Part shown: positions 25,865 to 35,039 of the stretch, in pieces
How the letters are laid out: each line of letters begins with the position of its first letter
How positions within the stretch are numbered: position 1 is the stretch's first letter
Assembly: GCF_006227205.1 (NCBI RefSeq)
Contig: NZ_VCNG01000014.1
Location: 88,946 to 152,945 of the forward strand
Length of the DNA stretch: 64,000 nucleotides
From: Pseudomonas sp. ICMP22404
Lineage (GTDB): Bacteria > Pseudomonadota > Gammaproteobacteria > Pseudomonadales > Pseudomonadaceae
Direction of reading: 5' to 3'
Position numbers and translations under genes: made by a program
Notes under the pieces: model-generated
Databases searched by the model: none
The model's input: only the letters and a program-made list of their open reading frames with translations
Told to the model about the DNA's origin: nothing

Positions 25865-28800
25865 TCAAGGCGCCAACGGCAGGAACCTGCTCTGCGCCAG
25901 CGACTTGCTGATCTGCCCCCGGTGTACGTTCACCACCGCGTAAGGGCTGGTGGCCTTGGCCAGCAGTGAGTGGTAGTGCTCCTTGCGTTGTTCCTTGGTC
26001 TTGAGGTGCGCGACGCTGAAGTTTTCTTTCGGCGTGTCGGCCGCTTCGTAATGAAAGTGCGCATACCAGATCGGAAAACCGTCACGGTCGTTGATGGCGT
26101 ATTCCTGGAGGAAATCCTTGCGGGCGCCTTGCAGGGCCGTGCGATCGCCGAGCCGGGCCACCTGGATCAGGTTTTTCTCGAACAGGAACCGCAGGTTGCC
26201 GTCGGTGGGTGGCAGTTTCAGGCTCAGTTCGATACGCAGGTCACTGCCCTTGGCGGTCAGGTTGGCGGCGGCGTCTGACAACAGCTGGCCCAGGGCCTCG
26301 TTTGCCGGGGTGCGAGAGGTTGGCGATGCGGTGAGGGCCCGATCGAGTTCTTCGGAAAGTGTGCGGAAGTGACTCGCTTCATTGTTCAGGATTTCCTCGA
26401 TTTCCTGAGGATGGCGGCAGTGGGTCTTGTAGCTTTCAGCGCGGCTCATGCGCTTGTCCAGCTCGTCGAGCAGTGCTCGCCCATGGGCCCGGATCGCCTT
26501 GATCGATCGCGTCTGGGGCGCCGGGGTCGGACGCCGTACGTCGACCACATCCCAGACATCCTCGTGGCGCGAATAGGTGGCGAGTACTTGGTTGTTGGCT
26601 TCGGAGCGCATTTCGACGACTTCGATGGGCAGGCTCGTGCCGGCGGGTTTCAGGTCGCCGATCAAGACGCCATTGTGGCGGGTTCTGATCAACTTTTTCT
26701 GTGGCAGCCCGGCGCCGATCCTGGGGCGTTTCGGCGTACGCTTGCGCGGTTTTGGCTCGGGTTTGATTTCGGCGGCGAGTTTGCTGGAGACCTCCTGGTA
26801 AAGGCCCTCGACCAGTTTGACCAGCCTGTCGAAATAGGACTCGTTGATGTCGTCCAGGTAAAGGGCCTTTGTCCCCTTCAACGTATCCAGGGTCTTGCCG
26901 TAATGCTCGGTCAGGCTTTCCAGCACTTCGAGTTTTTCCGCCGGGGAGACTTCGTATGTTTGCAGGTCCCAATGGGAGCGCATGTGCTCCATCAATGGCA
27001 TGAGAATGCGAAGCAGGCGGTTGGGCAGGGCGGATTGCCGGTTTTTCACCGACAGTACGGGGAGCGTGGAGAGCTGCATGGTTTTGCTACCGATGGCGTT
27101 CTTCTCATCCAGGGGCCGGTTGCTGGTCAGTCGTTCAAATGCCCGTGCGCCCGACGCATCAAGGTTCGATAGTTGCTCAAGGTAATTGTCCTTGAGTTCC
27201 AACCAGTAGATCGCTCGGTCGTTGATGTCACTCTTGGCATCGAGGTACTTCATGTAGGCTTCGTAGTCGCGGTCGACGATTTCCCTGATGTCGGCATGCT
27301 CTCCAAACTGGGGATGTACTCGCTGGATGGCCACGCGCTCCTTTTCGGTGATCAGGAACGCCTTGCGGGCATTGTTGATCACGTTTTCCATCAGGCTGTG
27401 CATGTAGCCGGACGGAAAGCCGATGCCCAGGATGGCGCGTTCGGATGCGCTGTCCGCCAGCTTCAGGTAGATATCGGTCTGCTCCTGGAGCAGGTCATAG
27501 AACAGCTTGCGTTTCGCCGCCCGCTGGGTTTCGGTGTAGTTGCTGCCTTCTTCGGTCCGGGTCATGACTTGCTGGGCCACGTCCAGGGCTTTTTGTCGAT
27601 CGACTTCTTGTGCCACCACCTGGTCGAGTTCATCAGTCAACTGCTGGGCTCGCTGCAGGTTGATGCGACGCTGTGCTTCCACCCGCTTGGGCGGTGAACC
27701 ACCGAGCAGGCGCAGGCGCAGATCCAGGTGCCAGAGTCCGTTTGTATCGACTCGCAGCGGCGGACCGTTCTTGTCGGGGGCCAATGGATCGAGCGGGTCA
27801 ACGATGGTTGCGCTGCCACCCGCTTCAGGCGTGATCCGATACAGGGCACCTTCAACCTTGGCATGCCATTTATTGTCGATCACGTACAGCCCCTTGAAGG
27901 GGCCGTTCTCAATCGGTGCGAGGGGGGAAGAGGGGGGCGATACCTGTAAGCGTTGCAGCCTGGCCTGGAGTGCCGGCGTCAGGCGACCACTGGCCCTGGC
28001 GAAATTGAAGTCCAGGCGCTTGCCGATGTCGGTGTTGGCGTCAGGTAAGGTAACGGTTCCCTCCACAAGGGTGGGCGCCTCCGGTGCCGGCCATTGCTCG
28101 GCGATGGCGCGGGGCGCGACAGGGCGCATGGCTTGTTCCTTTATCGATTCGGGTACGACCGCACGAGTCGCAGGCCCATGACCGGCGGGCAACTGGCTCA
28201 CCAGCAGGGCCAGGTTGACGAGCAGATCGACGGCAGCCAGCTCCCGGGCCACCGGGTCTTCACTGGTCAGCGCCGGAATGTCTTGTTGGGCGCTGGCCAT
28301 CAGGTTCCAGAGCCAGACGGTGGTCATGGCCGGGCCGCGTAGCAAAGGAAACAGCAAGGTGTTGAACAACAGGCCGCCACCTTCGAGCAACACCGCCCAG
28401 CGGCTCTCGCTGTTGGACACCGAATCCCGGTCGGCCTGGGTGACCAGCGCCTGGGCGTTGCAGCCGTAGAGGTACTGCATCAGCTCGCCCTCCTGCAGCG
28501 ATTGCAACAGCTCGCCTCGGGTATCGTCGACGGCGAGGGTGGCTGGGGCGGGTTTGTCGGGAACACTGAATTCGTCACCGGTGAAGAACCGCACGATGTG
28601 AGGTTCCAGGAACCCGCCGTTGGCGTAGATCGGGCGTGCGGCGTCAGGCAACCAGGTCAGGATGCTGTCCTGCAGGCTCCCGGTGGCGGCGATGGCCTGC
28701 AACAGCGCTTCGCGTGTGGGAAATTCTTGCAGCGAGGGTGCGTGGAGCGGCCGATACAACAGGTGCGGGCCGGTGGCGATGTCCTGCGCTTCGATGATGA

Positions 28801-30568
28801 ACATGTTGGTCACGATATCGGGCTGGGCCTGGGGCTTGCGCAGCAAACCCAGGTGGCGAATCACCACCGGGCGACCCTCGACCTGCTGGCTCGCTGCGTC
28901 GGGTTGCAGGACGGCTTCCAGCAGGCGCAAGCCTTGGAGGGTCACGCCATTTTCGCGGTTCAGCTGCTGCTTCAGCGCCTCAAGCATCAGTTGCGCCGGG
29001 ATCTGTTCGGCGAAGATCCGTTGCCGGTTCTGCGCCTGGGGCGAATCGCCGAGTAAATGTTGTTGCAGATAGCGAGGATAGGTCGCGCCAATGTCGACCT
29101 GTTCGATCAACCCGGTTATGAAGCCCGGCGTCAGCCAGGCCGGCAGTGTCTGGCCCTGGCGATGGCTGAGGGTGAAGGTGCCGCTGGGGCGGGCGACCAG
29201 ATTGTGGATGGCCAGCTCGGTCAGGCTCATCTGCCGCTTCTCGGTGACGCCGATGGTCCCGGGATAGCCCGCCGAAACGCTGAACGTCAGCACCACATCG
29301 TCGGGCTGGTAGCGGCTCGATGGCCGCGTGTCCGAGCTGTTGTCGTTGGTCTGCCGCAGGCGGCCGAGCAAGGCGTCGACGGTGAAGGCCTTGATGTCGT
29401 CGATGCCACCGAGAAAGGTCTGGCCCTGATGGCGTTTTTTTGCGCTGGCCAGGACCAGGCTGTAGTGCTGGAAGGTCGTCTGGTCGACGATGGAGGCGTT
29501 TTTCAGCCATTCGGGCAACAGCGACCCAAGGCGTGCCGAAGTGTCAGGCGATGGCCGGGGAGCCTCCAGCAGCGAGCGCGCCGGGTCGCTCAAGTCGGCG
29601 TAGAGGCGCTTCAGGTCTTGCAGGTCGACTCGGGCAGGCAGTTGCACAGCCTTGAGGTCGGCCAATTGCTGCTCCAGCAACATCGCCGCCTGGCGCTCGA
29701 AGACGTTGCCGCCGATTTCGTAGCGTTGGCAAGTGATGGTGTCGACGGTGTACTGGCGGGCAATCCATTCGCCCCAATGCTGATTGAAGGCCTCCAGGGA
29801 AGCAAAAGACTTGACGGCGCTGCCGGGGCTGCACAGCAGGAATTCGGTGGTGCCGTTCTTGATGCGGACCAGGAGGATATCGCCGCCGACCAGCACGGTG
29901 CGAGTGCTGTCCTGGGTGAGCCAGGTTTCCAGGGTGTAGGCGTACACCGGTGCCTGTCGGTTGCGACAAAAACGCAGCGCCCGGTCTGGCCAACGGACGA
30001 TCTGGTCCAGGGCTTCCCGTGCCGTATCCGTGAGCCCGGGTTGTTGCAGCCCACGGATGCTCAGTGTGTTCCTGAGTACGTCGCTGAGCCAGCACCAGCG
30101 GCTGGTTCGGCCACTTGTCGTGGTCTGGTCACCGCTGTCGATGTCCTCGTTCCAGTAACGGACCAGCGCATCCTCCAACCCGATCGGCAGGGTCCAGGCC
30201 AGTTCAAGTATGGATTTCTTGACGAGCTGCATGTCCAGTCCCCGAGCGCCTGACCAAAGGCGGCGTGGCGGACTATCGGAGAGAAAACAGTCAAGCGCGC
30301 CCTGTGGGGCGAAGTCCGGGGGCGTGCCGGTGGCCAGGTAATCGACGACCGCGGACATCAAGGGCTGGAAGTGCCAACCGCGCGTGACCGGGTCTGGCAT
30401 CGCCAATTGGGTCTTGGAGAGGTCGATTTTCAGCCAGGGGTCTCTTTGCTTGATCGCTTGTTCGAGCATGCCTCGGGCGACCTGTTCGAAGGTCGGGCGA
30501 CTGGCGAAGTGCAGGCTGACGTTTTGGGCCAGCGCGGGGATCGCGTCAGCGGTGGAGGGGGTGGTCAT
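25865..30568 (-). CDS. Large DUF6543 (dermonecrotic-toxin-domain) protein
   Basis: 1567-residue protein without a signal peptide, starting MTTPSTADAIPALAQNV with AAAGGA eight bases before the ATG. The N-terminal half (about 10-700) resembles the DUF6543 region of large Pseudomonas toxins. A hydrophobic part follows at about 725-815 (LLEGGGLLFNTLLFPLLRG ... AAVDLLVNLALLVSQL), a likely membrane-insertion region. A long charged helical section then leads to the C-terminal block DGFPIWYAHFHYEA ... AHLKTKEQRKEHY (about 1500-1535) seen in these proteins. No leucine-rich repeats or E3 ligase domain are seen. It stands alone, with no immunity or secretion gene beside it. Role in virulence or competition is inferred from family only. 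Confidence 0.75.
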   Translation of the reverse strand: MTTPSTADAIPALAQNVSLHFASRPTFEQVARGMLEQAIKQRDPWLKIDLSKTQLAMPDPVTRGWHFQPLMSAVVDYLATGTPPDFAPQGALDCFLSDSPPRRLWSGARGLDMQLVKKSILELAWTLPIGLEDALVRYWNEDIDSGDQTTTSGRTSRWCWLSDVLRNTLSIRGLQQPGLTDTAREALDQIVRWPDRALRFCRNRQAPVYAYTLETWLTQDSTRTVLVGGDILLVRIKNGTTEFLLCSPGSAVKSFASLEAFNQHWGEWIARQYTVDTITCQRYEIGGNVFERQAAMLLEQQLADLKAVQLPARVDLQDLKRLYADLSDPARSLLEAPRPSPDTSARLGSLLPEWLKNASIVDQTTFQHYSLVLASAKKRHQGQTFLGGIDDIKAFTVDALLGRLRQTNDNSSDTRPSSRYQPDDVVLTFSVSAGYPGTIGVTEKRQMSLTELAIHNLVARPSGTFTLSHRQGQTLPAWLTPGFITGLIEQVDIGATYPRYLQQHLLGDSPQAQNRQRIFAEQIPAQLMLEALKQQLNRENGVTLQGLRLLEAVLQPDAASQQVEGRPVVIRHLGLLRKPQAQPDIVTNMFIIEAQDIATGPHLLYRPLHAPSLQEFPTREALLQAIAATGSLQDSILTWLPDAARPIYANGGFLEPHIVRFFTGDEFSVPDKPAPATLAVDDTRGELLQSLQEGELMQYLYGCNAQALVTQADRDSVSNSESRWAVLLEGGGLLFNTLLFPLLRGPAMTTVWLWNLMASAQQDIPALTSEDPVARELAAVDLLVNLALLVSQLPAGHGPATRAVVPESIKEQAMRPVAPRAIAEQWPAPEAPTLVEGTVTLPDANTDIGKRLDFNFARASGRLTPALQARLQRLQVSPPSSPLAPIENGPFKGLYVIDNKWHAKVEGALYRITPEAGGSATIVDPLDPLAPDKNGPPLRVDTNGLWHLDLRLRLLGGSPPKRVEAQRRINLQRAQQLTDELDQVVAQEVDRQKALDVAQQVMTRTEEGSNYTETQRAAKRKLFYDLLQEQTDIYLKLADSASERAILGIGFPSGYMHSLMENVINNARKAFLITEKERVAIQRVHPQFGEHADIREIVDRDYEAYMKYLDAKSDINDRAIYWLELKDNYLEQLSNLDASGARAFERLTSNRPLDEKNAIGSKTMQLSTLPVLSVKNRQSALPNRLLRILMPLMEHMRSHWDLQTYEVSPAEKLEVLESLTEHYGKTLDTLKGTKALYLDDINESYFDRLVKLVEGLYQEVSSKLAAEIKPEPKPRKRTPKRPRIGAGLPQKKLIRTRHNGVLIGDLKPAGTSLPIEVVEMRSEANNQVLATYSRHEDVWDVVDVRRPTPAPQTRSIKAIRAHGRALLDELDKRMSRAESYKTHCRHPQEIEEILNNEASHFRTLSEELDRALTASPTSRTPANEALGQLLSDAAANLTAKGSDLRIELSLKLPPTDGNLRFLFEKNLIQVARLGDRTALQGARKDFLQEYAINDRDGFPIWYAHFHYEAADTPKENFSVAHLKTKEQRKEHYHSLLAKATSPYAVVNVHRGQISKSLAQSRFLPLAP

Positions 30569-30709
30569 GAGAAGTCCTTTTCACAAAACATGGCCGTCGG
30601 GATGACGGCGTGAAAAGTATCGACTGCTCAGTCCGGTGCGGGTGGTACATAGATACCACCGTGCCTGGGAAGAAGTGTGCCGGGGCTGTTCGGCAACGAT
30701 GGTGGGGGA

Positions 30710-31429
30710 TCAGTTGGTTTCGTTGCCCAGTACCACGTTCAGCGCGCTGCGGGCGTCGTCCAGTTGCACCAACGTCGCATGGCGGGCACCGAGGGCGTCG
30801 CGGTTTTCGATGGCGGTGAGGATCGCCTTGTGCCGTGGCATCGCCAGCTCATGCAGGTTGGGTCGCTGGTTGGAATGCTTGAGTGCTTCGGCAATGGCCA
30901 CCGACAGCATGTTGCACAGGTTGGCGAGCAGGTCATTGTGGGTGGCGTCGGCGATCCGGCTATGGAAATCCAGGTCCGGTTGCAGCAGCGCTTCGGGCGT
31001 CGGTGCCGCGTCCATGCGCTCATAGGCTTCACGGATGGCGGCGATGTCGGCGTCGGTGGCGAACTGTGCGGCCAGGGCAGCAGCGGCCGGTTCGATGATG
31101 CTGCGCACGCTGGTCAGCAAACCGAAGAACTCATTCTGCGGGCTGCTCTGCATCAGCCAGTGCAACACATCCGGATCGAGCATATGCCATTCCCGCCGGG
31201 CCTTGACCACCGTGCCCACTCGCGGCCGCGAATACACCAGGCCCTTGGCGACCAGCACCCGCGTGGCTTCACGCAGCACCGGACGGCTCACGGCGTACTC
31301 TTCGCACAGCAAGGCTTCGGCGGGCAGCTTGTCGTCGGGCTTGAAGCGTCCGGACACGATCTGCATGCCCAGTTCCTGGACGATGCGCGCGTGCATGCTT
31401 TTTCGGTCGGAGGGTTTGCGGTAATCCAT
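30710..31429 (-). CDS. GntR/FadR (FCD) family regulator of the sugar-acid cluster
   Basis: 239-residue regulator. A winged helix occupies about residues 10-78 (KLPAEALLCEEYAVSRPVLREATRVL), followed by an FCD effector domain with the metal-ligand pattern DLDFHSRIADATHNDLL ... MPRHKAILTAI. FCD regulators of this type bind sugar acids or their catabolites and repress the linked genes. It lies just downstream of the dehydratase gene on the same strand, with a REP doublet between. Matching operator sequences (TNGTNNNACNA) are present in the divergent promoter region at 33368-33560. Confidence 0.92.
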   Translation of the reverse strand: MDYRKPSDRKSMHARIVQELGMQIVSGRFKPDDKLPAEALLCEEYAVSRPVLREATRVLVAKGLVYSRPRVGTVVKARREWHMLDPDVLHWLMQSSPQNEFFGLLTSVRSIIEPAAAALAAQFATDADIAAIREAYERMDAAPTPEALLQPDLDFHSRIADATHNDLLANLCNMLSVAIAEALKHSNQRPNLHELAMPRHKAILTAIENRDALGARHATLVQLDDARSALNVVLGNETN

Positions 31430-31528
31430 GGGGTACGGCGCGATCCTGTGGAGGAGATGCTGCGCATGATAGCAGGCGCAGCGAGGACGGGTCGCTAGTG
31501 CGATTTTTTGAGGTGGACACAGATCCCT

Positions 31529-31620
31529 TGTGGGAGCGAGCCTGCTCGCGATAGCGCTCTGTCAGCCAGCATCCATGTTGGCTGACACGCCGCCATCGCG
31601 AGCAGGCTCGCTCCCACAGG
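31529..31620. repeat. REP doublet between dehydratase and regulator genes
   Basis: A perfect inverted pair (TGTGGGAGCGAGCCTGCTCG and its reverse complement), immediately after the dehydratase stop and before the regulator gene. The space from 31430 to 31528 shows nothing else. Confidence 0.92.
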
Positions 31621-31630
31621 GGCTGATGGG

Positions 31631-33367
31631 TCAGTGGGAGTGTCGCGGCACCTCGGCGCCGCGGCAGCCTACCAGGAAGTCGAAGTCGCAGCCCTGGTCC
31701 GCTTGCAGCACATGGTCGATGTACAGCTGACGGTAGCCACCCACCAGCAGTTGTTGTGGCGGGGTCAGGTCGGCCAGGCGGGCGGCGAGTTCGGCGTCGG
31801 AAATGTCCAGGTGCAGGCGGCCGCTGGCGCAATCCAGCTCGATGAAATCACCTTCTTTCACAGCTGCAAGAGGACCGCCGGCCGCGGCCTCCGGTGCCAC
31901 GTGCAACACCACGGTGCCATAGGCGGTGCCGCTCATGCGGGCGTCGGAAATCCGTACCATGTCGGTCACGCCCTGGGCCAGCAGCTTGGCCGGCAAGCCC
32001 ATGTTGCCGACTTCGGCCATGCCCGGATAACCCTTGGGCCCGCAGTTCTTCATCACCAGGATCGAGCTGGCATCTACCTCCAGTTCCGGGTCATTGATTC
32101 GCGCCTTGTACTCGTCGAAGTTCTCGAACACCACCGCGCGACCGCGATGCTGCATCAGCTCTGCGGTGGCGGCGGAGGGCTTGAGCACCGCCCCCAATGG
32201 CGCCAGGTTGCCGCGCAGCACGCAGATACCGCCGTCGGCGCGGATCGGGTTGTCCAGGGTGCGGATGACTTCGTCCTTACCGTAGATCGGGGCGTCCTTG
32301 GTGTTCTCGCCGAGGCTCTTGCCATTGACGGTCAGGGCGTTCGGGTGGGGGATCAGGTTGGCTTCACCGAGACGACGCAGCACGGCGGGCAAACCACCGG
32401 CGTAGTAGAACTCTTCCATCAGGAAGCGTCCCGAGGGTTGCAGGTCGACGATGGTCGGCATGCCGCGACCGATGCGGGTCCAGTCGTCCAGGTCCAGCTG
32501 CACGCCGATGCGCCCGGCGATGGCCTTGAGGTGAATCACTGCGTTGGTGGAGCCGCCGATGGCCGCGTTGACGCGGATGGCATTTTCAAAGGCTTCCTTG
32601 GTCAGGATCTTCGACAGCTTCAGGTCCTCGCGGACCATTTCCACGGCGCGCATGCCGGACATGTGGGCCAGCACATAGCGGCGTGCATCCACGGCTGGAA
32701 TCGCGGCGTTATGGGGTAGTGACGTGCCGAGGGCTTCGGCCATGCACGCCATGGTCGAGGCGGTCCCCATGGTGTTGCAGGTGCCGGCCGAGCGGGACAT
32801 GCCGCCCTCGGCCGCGAGGAAATCGTCGAGGGTGATGGTGCCGGCCTTCACCTGTTCGCTCAATTGCCAGACCACCGTGCCCGAACCGATGTCCTGGCCC
32901 TTGTGCTTGCCGTTGAGCATGGGGCCACCGGTGACGACGATGGCCGGTACGTCGCAACTGGCGGCGCCCATCAGCAGGGCGGGGGTGGTCTTGTCGCAGC
33001 CGGTGAGCAACACCACGCCGTCAATCGGGTTGCCGCGAATCGCCTCTTCCACGTCCATGCTTGCCAGGTTGCGGGTCAGCATGGCGGTAGGGCGCAGGTT
33101 CGATTCGCCGTTGGAGAACACCGGGAATTCCACCGGGAAACCCCCGGCTTCGATCACGCCGCGTTTGACGTGCTCGGCGATCTGCCGGAAATGCGCGTTG
33201 CACGGGGTCAGTTCCGACCAGGTGTTGCAGATGCCGATGATCGGCTTGCCATGGAACTGATGGTCGGCGATGCCCTGATTTTTCATCCAGCTGCGGTACA
33301 TGAAGCCGTTTTTGTCGGCGGTGCCAAACCATTGGGCCGAGCGCAGGGAGGGTTTTTTATCAGACAT
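31631..33367 (-). CDS. IlvD/Edd family sugar-acid dehydratase (L-arabonate dehydratase type)
   Basis: 578-residue cytoplasmic [Fe-S] dehydratase. Cysteines 56 (ELTPCN), 124 (TGCDKTTP) and 197 (AGTCNTM) have the spacing of the cluster ligands in pentonate dehydratases, where they hold a [2Fe-2S] cluster with Mg2+. The serine base lies in RMSGTAYG. It is expected to convert a pentonate such as L-arabonate or D-xylonate into 2-keto-3-deoxypentonate. Housekeeping IlvD and Edd are longer (about 610 residues). It is divergently transcribed from the MFS, FAH and aldehyde dehydrogenase genes that complete the non-phosphorylating route. The exact sugar acid cannot be told from sequence. Confidence 0.88.
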   Translation of the reverse strand: MSDKKPSLRSAQWFGTADKNGFMYRSWMKNQGIADHQFHGKPIIGICNTWSELTPCNAHFRQIAEHVKRGVIEAGGFPVEFPVFSNGESNLRPTAMLTRNLASMDVEEAIRGNPIDGVVLLTGCDKTTPALLMGAASCDVPAIVVTGGPMLNGKHKGQDIGSGTVVWQLSEQVKAGTITLDDFLAAEGGMSRSAGTCNTMGTASTMACMAEALGTSLPHNAAIPAVDARRYVLAHMSGMRAVEMVREDLKLSKILTKEAFENAIRVNAAIGGSTNAVIHLKAIAGRIGVQLDLDDWTRIGRGMPTIVDLQPSGRFLMEEFYYAGGLPAVLRRLGEANLIPHPNALTVNGKSLGENTKDAPIYGKDEVIRTLDNPIRADGGICVLRGNLAPLGAVLKPSAATAELMQHRGRAVVFENFDEYKARINDPELEVDASSILVMKNCGPKGYPGMAEVGNMGLPAKLLAQGVTDMVRISDARMSGTAYGTVVLHVAPEAAAGGPLAAVKEGDFIELDCASGRLHLDISDAELAARLADLTPPQQLLVGGYRQLYIDHVLQADQGCDFDFLVGCRGAEVPRHSH

Positions 33368-33381
33368 GATCGATTCTCTTA

Positions 33382-33392
33382 TTGTATGACTA
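33382..33392. promoter_or_regulatory. FadR-type operator, dehydratase side
   Basis: TTGTATGACTA fits the FadR-subfamily GntR consensus TNGTNNNACNA at every fixed position. It lies 15 bases upstream of the dehydratase start codon. Presumed target of the FCD regulator at 30710-31429. Confidence 0.6.
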
Positions 33393-33456
33393 TATTGTTC
33401 TGGATGAAGCGTAACATAAGCGCAATTTACGCGGTTTGGAAGTGTTGTTGGGTAAA

Positions 33457-33467
33457 TAGTATTACTA
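33457..33467. promoter_or_regulatory. FadR-type operator, MFS side
   Basis: TAGTATTACTA is a perfect dyad (TAGTA/TACTA) and fits TNGTNNNACNA exactly. It lies about 95 bases before the MFS start, in the AT-rich stretch likely to hold that promoter, 65 bases from the other operator. Two sites in one divergent promoter region suggest co-repression of both transcripts. Confidence 0.65.
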
Positions 33468-33560
33468 TATAGTCCTGCTCAATGGAGGGATTGTCCTGGC
33501 GTGCATTCGCGAGAGAAATCCCCCGAGGTTCCATAACAACAACAATCGGAGACCGGTCCC

Positions 33561-34883
33561 ATGAGCCAGGAATTGCGGCTTATCCGTCGCATCACGCTGA
33601 AACTGATTCCCTTCCTGATCCTGCTGTACCTGATCGCCTATGTAGACCGCTCTGCCGTGGGCTTTGCCAAGCTGCACATGGGCGCCGACCTGGGTATTGG
33701 CGATGCCGCCTACGGCCTGGGCGCCGGGCTGTTTTTCATCGGTTATTTCCTGCTGGAGATTCCCAGCAATCTCATGCTCGAACGCTTCGGTGCCCGGCGC
33801 TGGTTCGCCCGGATCATGATCACCTGGGGCGCCATCACCATCGGTATGGCGTTTGTGCAGGGGCCCCACAGCTTCTATGTGATGCGCTTCTTGCTCGGCG
33901 CCGCCGAAGCCGGTTTCTTCCCCGGTGTGCTGTATTACATCACCCAATGGTTTCCGGTTCGCCACCGCGGCAAGATCCTGGGCCTGTTCATTCTTTCCCA
34001 ACCCATCGCCATGATGATCACCGGTCCCGTGTCCGGCGGCTTGCTGGGCATGGACGGTGTCCTGGGCCTGCACGGCTGGCAGTGGTTGTTCATTGTCATC
34101 GGCCTGCCGGCGGTGTTGCTGACCTGGCCGGTGCTGCGCTACCTGCCGGATGGCCCGCAACAGGTGAAGTGGATGGACCAGGCCGAGAAAGACTGGCTGA
34201 CCGGTGAACTGAAAAAGGACCTGCAGGAGTACGGCCAGACCCGTCACGGTAATCCGCTGCATGCCCTGAAGGACAAACGGGTCTTGCTGTTGGCGCTGTT
34301 CTACCTGCCGGTGACCCTGAGTATCTATGGCCTGGGCCTGTGGTTGCCGACGCTGATCAAGCAGTTCGGCGGCAGCGACCTGGTGACCGGTTTCGTGTCT
34401 TCGGTGCCCTATATTTTCGGCATCATCGGTTTGCTGATCATTCCTCGCAGCTCCGACCGCTTGAATGATCGCTATGGTCATCTGGCGGTGCTCTATGTCT
34501 TGGGCGCCATGGGGTTGTTCTTCAGCGCCTGGCTGTCGGTGCCGGTGTTGCAGCTGGCGGCGCTGTGCCTGGTGGCATTTGCACTGTTTTCCTGCACGGC
34601 GGTGTTCTGGACCTTGCCGGGACGATTCTTTGCCGGCGCCAGTGCGGCGGCGGGCATCGCGTTGATCAACTCGGTGGGCAACCTGGGTGGCTATATCGGG
34701 CCGTTCGTGATCGGTGCGCTGAAGGAATACACCGGCAACCTGGCCTCGGGGCTGTACTTCCTGTCCGGTGTGATGGTGTTCGGCCTGGTGTTGACCGGCG
34801 TGGTGTATCGCTTGCTGGAGCGCAAGCATGTACTGCCGGCGGACCAGTTCGCGGCCAGTGCGCGGGGGGCGACGCGTACCTGA
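33561..34883 (+). CDS. MFS transporter, anion:cation symporter family (sugar-acid uptake)
   Basis: 440-residue inner-membrane carrier with twelve hydrophobic segments. The N-terminus LIPFLILLYLIAYVDRSAVGFAK, the loop EIPSNLMLERFGARRW and GAAEAGFFPGVLYYITQWFP are typical of the ACS group that imports glucarate, galactonate, tartrate and similar acids. GGAG lies 10 bases before the ATG. It is the first gene of the rightward unit, ahead of the FAH-family and aldehyde dehydrogenase genes, so it probably imports the sugar acid degraded by this cluster. Confidence 0.9.
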   Translation: MSQELRLIRRITLKLIPFLILLYLIAYVDRSAVGFAKLHMGADLGIGDAAYGLGAGLFFIGYFLLEIPSNLMLERFGARRWFARIMITWGAITIGMAFVQGPHSFYVMRFLLGAAEAGFFPGVLYYITQWFPVRHRGKILGLFILSQPIAMMITGPVSGGLLGMDGVLGLHGWQWLFIVIGLPAVLLTWPVLRYLPDGPQQVKWMDQAEKDWLTGELKKDLQEYGQTRHGNPLHALKDKRVLLLALFYLPVTLSIYGLGLWLPTLIKQFGGSDLVTGFVSSVPYIFGIIGLLIIPRSSDRLNDRYGHLAVLYVLGAMGLFFSAWLSVPVLQLAALCLVAFALFSCTAVFWTLPGRFFAGASAAAGIALINSVGNLGGYIGPFVIGALKEYTGNLASGLYFLSGVMVFGLVLTGVVYRLLERKHVLPADQFAASARGATRT

Positions 34884-34906
34884 TTCAGGGGGGGCGCCCG
34901 ATCCAC

Positions 34907-34997
34907 TGTGGGAGCGAGCCTGCTCGCGATAGCGTCGGGTCAGCTTGCACCCTGTTGAATGTGCCGCCGTCATCGCGAGCAGGCTCGCTCCCACAGG
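34907..34997. repeat. REP doublet between MFS and FAH genes
   Basis: An inverted REP pair (TGTGGGAGCGAGCCTGCTCG plus inverse) in the 156-base gap between the transporter and the FAH-family gene. It may attenuate or protect the polycistronic transcript at this point. Confidence 0.92.
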
Positions 34998-35039
34998 GGG
35001 GCTGGTGCTGTATTTGAGTTGTGTTTACAGGAGAAAACC

